NCBI GenBank assembly: GCA_031406385.1
Contig: JANOHI010000383.1
Location: 1 to 21,429 of the forward strand
From: JANLQX01 sp031406385
GTDB taxonomy: Bacteria; Actinomycetota; Acidimicrobiia; Acidimicrobiales; JANYDT01
Direction: 5' to 3'
Length of the DNA: 21,429 nucleotides
Shown: positions 1 through 6,520 of the stretch, piece after piece
Position numbering within the stretch: position 1 is the stretch's first letter
How the letters are laid out: each line of letters opens with the position of its first letter
Made by a program: the position numbers and the translations under genes
Notes under the pieces: generated by a model
Seen by the model: the letters and a program-made list of their open reading frames with translations, nothing else
Databases searched by the model: none
Told to the model about the DNA's origin: nothing

Positions 1-2484
1 GTCGAGGTGGCCGCCGACCAATTGGTTGCCGATCAGGTGGTAGCGGAGCGTCAGGCGGCCCTGGAGGCAGAGCGAGCGGCCGCAGCCAAAGAGGAAGCCC
101 GCCGTGCGGTAGAGAAGGCTGAACTCGAACGACGCGAGGCAGAAGAAGCAGCAGTGAGGGCCGAGCGGGATTCTGAAACCGCGCGATTGGCTGCAGAAGA
201 GGCCGAGCGCGAGCGACAGGTTGCGGCACAGTCCGAGCGCACCCGTCGCGAACAAGCAGCGAAAGAAGCATCCGCACTCGAGGAGGCCCGGCGGCTGGAA
301 GAGATCGAGGCGAATCGTCGCGAGGCAGAAGCCGCTGCATCGGCAGCCCGTGAAAAGGCCGACGAAGAGGCACTTGCGGCAGCCCAAGCGGCCGAGGCGG
401 CGAAACAACGTGAGGTGGAGGCGGAGGCTGTCCGCCGCGAGGCCGAAGAGCGTCTGTCGGTCGCGGCAAGCCTTGCTGCTGCGGCGGCGTTGCGAGCAGC
501 GCAGGAACAGGATGCGATCGCTGCCGCGCTCGCGGCACGGGAGGCAGCTGATGCTGATGCGGTGAAGGTTCGCGGGGAGGCTGAAGCAGCGACGGCGATT
601 GCTCAGGAGGAAATGGCAAAGGCACGCGCCGAGGCCGCTGCGGCGCGAGCCGAATCGGCCCGTTTGCGAAGCGACGCGGAGAGTCGGAACGCCGATCAGC
701 TGATCGCGAGCGCGAAAGCGCAGGCTGAACTCGACGGTGAACGGGCACGGGCCGAAGCCGCTCGTCGGGCAGAGGCAGATGCCGCAGCAGCGCGCCGAAC
801 GGCCGATGCGGAAGCCGATGCGAACGCCATCCGGGCGAAGGCTGAAGCCGACGCGCAGGCGAAAACTGCCGAGGCCGAGGCGATGCGCCTCCGAGCCGAG
901 GCTGCGGCCGCCAGGGCACGTGCTGAAGCGGAGAAGACCCGTCAACAGGCCGAAGCTGATGCTGCAGTGCGATCACGAGAAGAAGCGCTGCGCAGAGCAT
1001 CGGCACTTGTGGCGAAGCCGACACCATCCACAGCCGCATCAACGGCTATGGGTGGGACCCTCCCTTCCGCCCCGAAGCCCAAGGCCCAACCGTCGGTCGC
1101 CCCGAAGCTCACCTCGACAGGTGGCGACGATCAACATCAGCCCGGTGCCCAACTGCCGGGGTCCGAGAAGACCCGACCCGCACCGAAGCGGTCTGCTGCA
1201 ACAGATCTCAATCCCGGCGACCTTGTCTGTGGACAGTGCGGTATCGGCAACCCCCCGAGTCGCAAGTTCTGCCGTCGGTGCGGTACGACGCTCGCCGAGG
1301 CGGTGGTGGCGAAGCTCGGATTCTTCGCCCGTATGCGTCGGAAGTTCTCCCGAAAGCCGAAGACGTTCGAGGCCGGGCATCGACCGAAAGCTGGCTCCGC
1401 AGGAGCCGGCGCAGGCCTCGCCACCAAGACACGAGTGGCCTGGTTCCGTCTCAATGCGAAGCTGCTGCGCGTCGGGGCCATGCTGGGCGTGGTTGCCGTT
1501 CTTGGTCTCGGCGTCGAACCGATCCGCCAGAAACTGCGTCTTCCGAACGTTCGCCAGACCGTGATCAACAAGATCCGGGAGTTCTCCAAGCCGGTGTACG
1601 ACCCGGTGCGGGCGTCGTCGGCCAGCGCCACATCGTCGGCCCCCGACCAAGCCGCTGGATTGCTGATCGACAATGGAAACAACACGTTCTGGTCGGCCGC
1701 GCCAAGCCCCGGAGGCGGAGTGGGCAGCAAAGTCACGGTGACGTTCGACAAGCCGTTCGACCTCGGCAAGATGCTGTTGACCTCAGGCGTGTCGGGCAGT
1801 ACCGAACCCGGAACCGGCTTCGTGAGCCAACCTCGTCCCAGCGAACTTCGAGTGACGTTGAATGGCGATCCGGAGAACGCGAGCACAGTCGCAGTGAAAG
1901 ACGTCGACCAACCACAGACCCTCGACGTGAAGGGCAAGCAGGTTGCAACCGTCGAATTCGTCGTGACGGCGGTCTATCCCGCCGCTGAGGGCAAGGGAAA
2001 GGGCGTCGCGATAACGGAGATGGAGTTCTTCCAGAAGCGCAAGCTCGGCGACGACTTCGAGACCCTCCCGGCTCCGTCGCTCACGACCACGTCGGCAAGT
2101 GAGGGTGCCACGAACATCGTCGACGACGACATCGAAACGGCCTGGGTATCAGCTCCCACGGCCGATGGCGTCGATCAGGGCTTCACCGTCACCTTTCCCG
2201 AACCGGTCGACCTCGAGCGAATCCGTATCGCCCCGGGGAACGGCGTTGCCGACTTCGGCGTCTCGCCGCGTCCGCGCGAAGTGCAACTTGTCATCGCATG
2301 TGCTTCGAAATGTGAGCCGACGAAGCAGGTGCGCTTCGATGACAAACAGGGCTTCAAGACCGTGAGCTTGAAAGCGCGCGGTGTCACGTCGATCCAGTTC
2401 CAGGTGAGATCGGTCTACGGCACCGGCGGAGGCGTGGCATTCTCCGAAGTGCAGTTCCAGCGAAAGCGCCCGAAACCCCTCTAG
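1..2484 (+). CDS. Coiled-coil / zinc-ribbon / transmembrane / discoidin-like protein (5' end outside window)
   Basis: The frame is open from the first base, so the true start is probably upstream. Roughly the first 335 residues are an Ala/Glu/Arg-rich heptad-like region that should form a long coiled coil. A Pro/Ser/Lys linker follows, then a zinc ribbon with two CxxC pairs (cysteine codons at 1228, 1237, 1270 and 1279; CGQC...CRRC). A basic stretch precedes one hydrophobic helix at about 1456-1518. After the helix are two tandem beta-rich domains (about 1620-2040 and 2080-2475), each with an 'IDNGNNTFW' or 'VDDDIETAW' type opening typical of discoidin/F5-8C-like or NADase-type glycan-binding folds. 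Basic residues before the helix suggest a cytoplasmic N-terminus and an exported C-terminus. Proteins of this layout occur near actinobacterial contractile injection loci in my recollection. The function is not known; membrane anchoring or cell-surface glycan binding is inference. It ends 5 bp from the convergent neighbour's stop. Confidence 0.85.
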   Translation, partial: VEVAADQLVADQVVAERQAALEAERAAAAKEEARRAVEKAELERREAEEAAVRAERDSETARLAAEEAERERQVAAQSERTRREQAAKEASALEEARRLEEIEANRREAEAAASAAREKADEEALAAAQAAEAAKQREVEAEAVRREAEERLSVAASLAAAAALRAAQEQDAIAAALAAREAADADAVKVRGEAEAATAIAQEEMAKARAEAAAARAESARLRSDAESRNADQLIASAKAQAELDGERARAEAARRAEADAAAARRTADAEADANAIRAKAEADAQAKTAEAEAMRLRAEAAAARARAEAEKTRQQAEADAAVRSREEALRRASALVAKPTPSTAASTAMGGTLPSAPKPKAQPSVAPKLTSTGGDDQHQPGAQLPGSEKTRPAPKRSAATDLNPGDLVCGQCGIGNPPSRKFCRRCGTTLAEAVVAKLGFFARMRRKFSRKPKTFEAGHRPKAGSAGAGAGLATKTRVAWFRLNAKLLRVGAMLGVVAVLGLGVEPIRQKLRLPNVRQTVINKIREFSKPVYDPVRASSASATSSAPDQAAGLLIDNGNNTFWSAAPSPGGGVGSKVTVTFDKPFDLGKMLLTSGVSGSTEPGTGFVSQPRPSELRVTLNGDPENASTVAVKDVDQPQTLDVKGKQVATVEFVVTAVYPAAEGKGKGVAITEMEFFQKRKLGDDFETLPAPSLTTTSASEGATNIVDDDIETAWVSAPTADGVDQGFTVTFPEPVDLERIRIAPGNGVADFGVSPRPREVQLVIACASKCEPTKQVRFDDKQGFKTVSLKARGVTSIQFQVRSVYGTGGGVAFSEVQFQRKRPKPL

Positions 2485-2489
2485 GAGGT

Positions 2490-4220
2490 TCACGGTCCCT
2501 CGTCGGCCTCTTTCCCGGATGCCGTTAGCGAGACTGTTCGATACTTCGCGTCGTTGGCATCGGGATCGGCGCCTTCGGCTTTCGCGTCGAGACTGCCGCG
2601 GCCCTTCGCCTGCGAATCGTCCATATTCAGCACGGGACCCGGACATCCGACCGTCGTCACTTCACATGACACACCATTGAGTTCGGTGAGGTAGCCATTC
2701 AGAAGCTCCTTCGCGACATCAGCACGCGTCTGCGACAGCTGCTGATTGAGGTTGTCGGCGATCTGGCCCTTTTTAGGATGTCGCCACCGTGGGCTCGACG
2801 ACCCGACGATGTCGACTTTCAACGTGCCGCCCGGGTTCTTTTTCGCCCATTCGTTGATGAATGCGGCGAACTTCGGAAGGACGACGGTCTGGTCGTTGCC
2901 GATGGGGAACGTATTGCCGGTGTCGAAGGAGAGCACGGTCGCTCCGATCACCATGAATTGCTTGCCCGGCTTGTCCGGTGCGACGAGGCCGTTCTTCTGA
3001 GCGATCTCCTTGGCCTTTTCAATGGCGGGTGTCTCGACCGTTACCTTGCCGACGTCGTCACCACCGACCATCTTGCCTTTCTCGAGGTCCAGTCCCGCAC
3101 CGACTCCGACGCCCAGCTCGCCACTCGCCTCGGTCGCCACCGTCTGGCCTTCCATCAGGTTGAACAGCTGAGGACCGTGTTTGTCGGACGTCACCCGCAC
3201 CACTTCCAGCAGCTTCGCCTCGAGTTTCAAGCCGGCCTGGGCGCCTCCGGCGACCTTGGTGACAGTGAAGTCGGTCTCCCAATCCGAGGGCTCCCAATAG
3301 CTCACCGTGGAGATCGAGCCACTGCCTTCGAGACCAACAGCAGCGACGCTCGCCAGTTTCGCCCCTTTGATCTTGGCCTCGGCACCCGGACCGAGACTCG
3401 CCACGAGGCTGCGCATGTTGAGCGGCTTGTTGTATTTCATGCCGAAGTCGTTCTCGTAGAAGATGCCGGCCGACCGGTAGGTGTAGCCGACGCCGATGCC
3501 GATCTTGCCTTTGACGCCGATTGAGTAGCCGATCTTCAGCGTGTAGCGGTGGTTGAGCGGCTTCGCGGTGGCCCCGAACGCACCCGCCAGTGCGATCGAG
3601 TCACCTTTCGATGATGTCCCGGTCCCAAGGGCAAAGCTGCACATTTCGGTGAGCAGCTGTTTGTTGTTGCCGGCGATCCTGCGGCGAAGAACTCGTTGAA
3701 TACGGGCGTCCGTCCAGTCAAGACCCTGCGCCCGGATCTTCGTCTTGAACTCGGTCATCGCCTCGAATGCGGCTCCACCGGGCGCCGGGCCCGAGAGCTT
3801 CGATCGCCACGACGTCCACTGAGCGCATTCCGAATCGACCACGGAACACAGATTGTCGATCGCCGGCGTGATCGGCATGAGGTCGACGACATCCTGCAAT
3901 TCCTGGGGCGTGGCCCGCTGGATGGTCGCCTGTTGCGTGGGGGACCGCTGGATGGCCGCTTGTTTGCCTGGGGACCGTTGGATAGCGGCCCCGGCGCGTC
4001 CACGACCAGAGTCGTTGACCGTGCGCAGAAGGTTTGTCACCTCCCTGTTCCCGATCGACCGTTGGAGATCGGTGACCGTCGAGACGTCGAACAGCGCGGC
4101 TGGTCGTCCGGTGACCGCGCGACGAAACGCCGTTCTCGAACGCTGCGGCTCAGCCCCTGACTCCTGCTTCGCCTGCGGTGAGGAAGTGTCCGCCGCCGGA
4201 GCGGGGGAATGGGGCTCCAA
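2490..4220 (-). CDS. eCIS-type LQRxxGN protein with beta-rich middle and OmpA-like C-terminus
   Basis: A 576-residue protein. The start is TTG at 4220, one base after the stop of the upstream gene, with AAGAAGG about 7 bases before it, so translation is probably coupled. Residues 52-65 carry LQRSIGNREVTNLL, a motif I associate with DUF4157-like and other proteins encoded in eCIS loci. Residues 80-102 are three near-identical ten-residue units beginning IQR. Residues about 200-400 are Gly-rich with alternating hydrophobic strands, reminiscent of a beta-sheet or barrel. Residues about 422-565 resemble an OmpA-like peptidoglycan-binding domain: an initial 'LSFDTGN' strand, NxxLSxxRAxxV at 491-502, and a final 'YRTVSL' strand. 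There is no signal peptide. A cargo, effector or cell-wall-contacting accessory protein of a contractile injection system is an inference from motif and neighbours. No catalytic site was recognised. Confidence 0.8.
   Translation of the reverse strand: MEPHSPAPAADTSSPQAKQESGAEPQRSRTAFRRAVTGRPAALFDVSTVTDLQRSIGNREVTNLLRTVNDSGRGRAGAAIQRSPGKQAAIQRSPTQQATIQRATPQELQDVVDLMPITPAIDNLCSVVDSECAQWTSWRSKLSGPAPGGAAFEAMTEFKTKIRAQGLDWTDARIQRVLRRRIAGNNKQLLTEMCSFALGTGTSSKGDSIALAGAFGATAKPLNHRYTLKIGYSIGVKGKIGIGVGYTYRSAGIFYENDFGMKYNKPLNMRSLVASLGPGAEAKIKGAKLASVAAVGLEGSGSISTVSYWEPSDWETDFTVTKVAGGAQAGLKLEAKLLEVVRVTSDKHGPQLFNLMEGQTVATEASGELGVGVGAGLDLEKGKMVGGDDVGKVTVETPAIEKAKEIAQKNGLVAPDKPGKQFMVIGATVLSFDTGNTFPIGNDQTVVLPKFAAFINEWAKKNPGGTLKVDIVGSSSPRWRHPKKGQIADNLNQQLSQTRADVAKELLNGYLTELNGVSCEVTTVGCPGPVLNMDDSQAKGRGSLDAKAEGADPDANDAKYRTVSLTASGKEADEGP
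3916..3995 (-). repeat. Short in-frame tandem repeat, 30-base period
   Basis: Three copies of a 30-base unit start at 3916, 3946 and 3976 (the last is shorter and more diverged). They encode the ten-residue units IQRSPGKQAA, IQRSPTQQAT and IQRATPQE in the N-terminal region of the LQRxxGN protein. The period keeps the reading frame. Confidence 0.85.
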
Positions 4221-4221
4221 A

Positions 4222-5532
4222 TCAGGCCTTCTTCACGAAGCCCGTCAATGTTGCGGCCGCCTTGCAGGCGCCACTCGGCTCAGCGTTCTTGCACTCGATC
4301 TCGACCTTGAGCTCCTGGCCCTTGAACACGTAGGGAGCAACGAAGTGAAAGTCGAGGTCACGGAAGTTCTCCAGGGCCGATTCGAGAAGGACGTCGTCGC
4401 CGCGCTTGATGCGGATGAGGCCGACATCGCCCTTCGGGTTCTGCAGCACGATGTCGGTGAGATTGAACTGCGTTTTCTCGTCGGGGGCAGGGGCCCACGT
4501 TCCGCTGGCGGTTGCGCCGGGAGCGGCCTCAACCTCGATGCGCTTGTCTGCGCTCACGCCACCTCGCCCGTCGTCGCCGCCGCCCCCCGAGGCTCCGTCG
4601 TCGGCAGCAGCAGAGTCGGCCGGCTTGGTGGTCTTCGTGGCTCCGCCAGAATCCGCTCCGTCGCCGCTGTCCGTCGGTTCGCTTCCCGAGCCCGGGGTGG
4701 CACCGAGCGCTTCCGCCGTCTGCTTCGCGGCATCGGACGCGGCTTCTTGCACGTCTGCCTTCGCCGCTTCGCGGGCGGTGGAACGGATGACGGGCTTGAA
4801 GGCGAGCTGCCAGAGCAGGAACAGCGCCAGTAGACCCAGCAGCAGAAGCATGAGCAGGCGCAACAGCCAACGGGGAAGGACCGGCCGTTGGATGAACATG
4901 CCGTCAGCGTGGAGTGTGCCTACGCCCTCGGTCGTCGTCTTCGCGAGGACCTTGAACGGGATGGTCTTCTCCGGACCCCGGAGGAACCGCTTCACCGGCC
5001 GGATGTTGACGCGGGCGAAGTTCGCCTTGCCCGGATCGACCACCAAACCAGGAGGATCAAGTTCGAACGTGAGAAGGCCGTCGGCATCCGAAGCGGAGAG
5101 CGACGCGTCGAGCCGGGCGTTTCCGCGGTTGTCGATCGCCAGTTCGGTGCGGCCGGAACGCGATCCGTGCGACGTGCGCGGCACGAGTTCTGCGTAGACG
5201 TCGTCGAAGGAGCCGATGGACAGGACGGCTTCCTCGACGGTTGATCCGTCGGGGTCCTCCTTCGACGTCACTTTGACGGCAACATCGATATCGCCGGTTG
5301 CCACCCGCGAATCGAGCGGCACGGCGAAGGTGATCTCGGCGGTTCCTTCCGCACCCGGGAAGAGCGGAATCACCGGTGGAGTCACGGTCGCCCAAACGGC
5401 CGCCGCGCCGAGAACGGACAGCGTGAACTCATCAACGACGGAGCCGGTGTTGCGTACCGTCACGAGCAGAGAACCGCGTCCACCGGGGACGATCGCAAGG
5501 CGGGTCGCAGAGATGGACGCGCTAGCAGACAT
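4222..5532 (-). CDS. Ig-like-domain transmembrane protein of contractile-injection loci
   Basis: A 436-residue protein. Residues about 1-115 and 116-215 look like two Ig-like beta domains of the COG1470/NEW3 kind ('VTVRNTGSVVDEFTL', 'PGAEGTAEITF', 'LAIDNRGNARLDASL'). One transmembrane helix spans about 222-245. An Ala/Asp/Gly-rich linker follows (about 250-340), then a third beta-rich domain at about 341-436 with a Cys pair. Close relatives in streptomycetes are, from memory, labelled 'hydrolytic protein' and sit in eCIS-like clusters; no hydrolase motif is visible here. There is no signal peptide, so the Ig-like part is likely cytoplasmic and the C-terminal domain outside, though topology could be reversed. 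It is first in a two-gene unit with the LQRxxGN gene. ATG at 5532 lacks an obvious Shine-Dalgarno. Confidence 0.85.
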   Translation of the reverse strand: MSASASISATRLAIVPGGRGSLLVTVRNTGSVVDEFTLSVLGAAAVWATVTPPVIPLFPGAEGTAEITFAVPLDSRVATGDIDVAVKVTSKEDPDGSTVEEAVLSIGSFDDVYAELVPRTSHGSRSGRTELAIDNRGNARLDASLSASDADGLLTFELDPPGLVVDPGKANFARVNIRPVKRFLRGPEKTIPFKVLAKTTTEGVGTLHADGMFIQRPVLPRWLLRLLMLLLLGLLALFLLWQLAFKPVIRSTAREAAKADVQEAASDAAKQTAEALGATPGSGSEPTDSGDGADSGGATKTTKPADSAAADDGASGGGGDDGRGGVSADKRIEVEAAPGATASGTWAPAPDEKTQFNLTDIVLQNPKGDVGLIRIKRGDDVLLESALENFRDLDFHFVAPYVFKGQELKVEIECKNAEPSGACKAAATLTGFVKKA

Positions 5533-5539
5533 GCGGTTG

Positions 5540-5545
5540 AGCGTA
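5540..5545 (-). promoter_or_regulatory. Possible -10 element for a leaderless transcript
   Basis: Read on the minus strand, TACGCT (TAnnnT) ends 7 bases before the ATG at 5532, and no Shine-Dalgarno precedes that ATG. This spacing would place transcription start at the A of the start codon, as in leaderless actinobacterial genes. No convincing -35 was seen. Confidence 0.35.
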
Positions 5546-5702
5546 GGCCCGCACGTTCAGCCATGCCGGGGTGCGGGCGCGTACCTGGGGGCAGATCGGA
5601 TTGCCCAATAGTGAACTGATGAGTCGATTCGGGCAGCCGTTAAGCCCAGGAAAAGTACCCGGAAAGCCCCGGTCGGCACGATCCACGCATGGCCGGTTGA
5701 AA

Positions 5703-5713
5703 CGGAACTTCCG
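5703..5713. promoter_or_regulatory. Small perfect inverted repeat upstream of LuxR gene
   Basis: CGGAA-C-TTCCG has perfect 5-base arms around one base and lies just before the Shine-Dalgarno of the regulator that starts at 5736, inside the 203 bp divergent region. It could be an operator, for example for autoregulation, or chance. Confidence 0.3.
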
Positions 5714-5735
5714 GTCCTTCTCGAGGAGTGAAACG

Positions 5736-6362
5736 ATGATCGAACGTATCCCGGTGTACGTGTTTGCCCATGATCCGGTGCTCCAGGCCGGCGTGACCAG
5801 CCAACTTCGCGGGCAGCCCGACGTGTACGTGGTCGAAGACAGCCTTCCCGACAACTCACGCGTGGCGATTGTCGTTTGCGACTCCATCGACCCGGCGACC
5901 ACCACGGTCATCCGGGCAATACAGCGCAACGGCGTCCCCCGCGTGGTGGCCGTCGTGGCGAATCTTGATTCCAACGGTGTCCTCGCGGCCATCGAAGCTG
6001 GAGCGTGCGGACTGCTCCGCCGGGGAGAGGCAACCACTCACGCTCTCGTCCAGGCTGTTCGGGCAGCGGCCAATGGCGATGGCACGCTCCCCGGTGATCT
6101 CCTCGGTGGGCTCCTGAAGCAGGTAGCGAATCTTCAGCAGCAGGTGCTGCATCCTCGTGGTCTGTCCTTTTCGGGCCTGAGTGAACGCGAAGCGGAGATC
6201 CTGCGGCTCGTGGCCGATGGACTTGACACCGCCGAGATTGCGGCAACGCTCTGCTATTCGCAACGCACCATCAAGAACGTCCTCCACGATATGACTGCCC
6301 GGTTCAACCTCCGCAACCGCTCACACGCAGTCGCCTACGCGGTGCGTCAAGGACTGATCTAG
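5736..6362 (+). CDS. LuxR-family response-regulator-like transcription factor, degenerate receiver
   Basis: A 208-residue protein. ATG at 5736 was chosen because GAGGAG lies 7 bases upstream at 5723-5728 and the protein then begins like a receiver domain. Residues about 4-115 match a receiver fold (NarL type): Asp49 in 'IVVCDS' sits at the phospho-acceptor place. However, the N-terminal acidic pair is replaced ('VYVFAHDP'), the switch Thr/Ser position reads Ala, and the conserved Lys region reads 'GLLRRGE'. Residues about 146-206 are a clear LuxR-type helix-turn-helix ('LSEREAEILRLVADGLDTAEIAATL', 'RTIKNVLHDMTARF'). No partner kinase is adjacent. It is transcribed away from the eCIS-like minus-strand pair and ahead of the large BTAD regulator, so control of this locus is a reasonable inference. 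Confidence 0.9.
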   Translation: MIERIPVYVFAHDPVLQAGVTSQLRGQPDVYVVEDSLPDNSRVAIVVCDSIDPATTTVIRAIQRNGVPRVVAVVANLDSNGVLAAIEAGACGLLRRGEATTHALVQAVRAAANGDGTLPGDLLGGLLKQVANLQQQVLHPRGLSFSGLSEREAEILRLVADGLDTAEIAATLCYSQRTIKNVLHDMTARFNLRNRSHAVAYAVRQGLI

Positions 6363-6401
6363 AGGCTGATTCCCACCGTCCACTCCCATCTCCTCGGGTC
6401 G

Positions 6402-6422
6402 GTCCCGCGGCGTTGGCGGGAC
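6402..6422. promoter_or_regulatory. Stem-loop between the two regulator genes
   Basis: GTCCCGC and GCGGGAC form perfect 7-base arms around a 7-base loop, 40 bp after the LuxR stop. No T-tract follows, so it is either a weak terminator or a protein-binding inverted repeat. A possible promoter overlaps it (TTGGCG at 6413, TAGGTT at 6437, 18 bp spacing), which would drive the next gene. Confidence 0.35.
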
Positions 6423-6520
6423 GATGTTCGCTTTGCTAGGTTCGCCAGCGTCCGGGCACCACGGCAGAGTCGACGTCGGGCTGCGATCTCCGTGAACATG
6501 GTGTTCGGTGGGGCAGGACG

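Noticed and set aside
7..1010. Repetitive A/E/R-rich DNA considered as a tandem repeat or CRISPR-like array
   Set aside because: No fixed repeat unit or spacers; the periodicity is that of coiled-coil coding sequence.
737..1564. Alternative-frame open frame inside the coiled-coil gene
   Set aside because: The repetitive Ala/Glu codons leave other frames open; the translation is Arg/Pro-rich with no domain.
2778..3524. Plus-strand open frame of 248 codons antisense to the LQRxxGN gene
   Set aside because: No family resemblance or start signal; the minus-strand product has consistent motifs.
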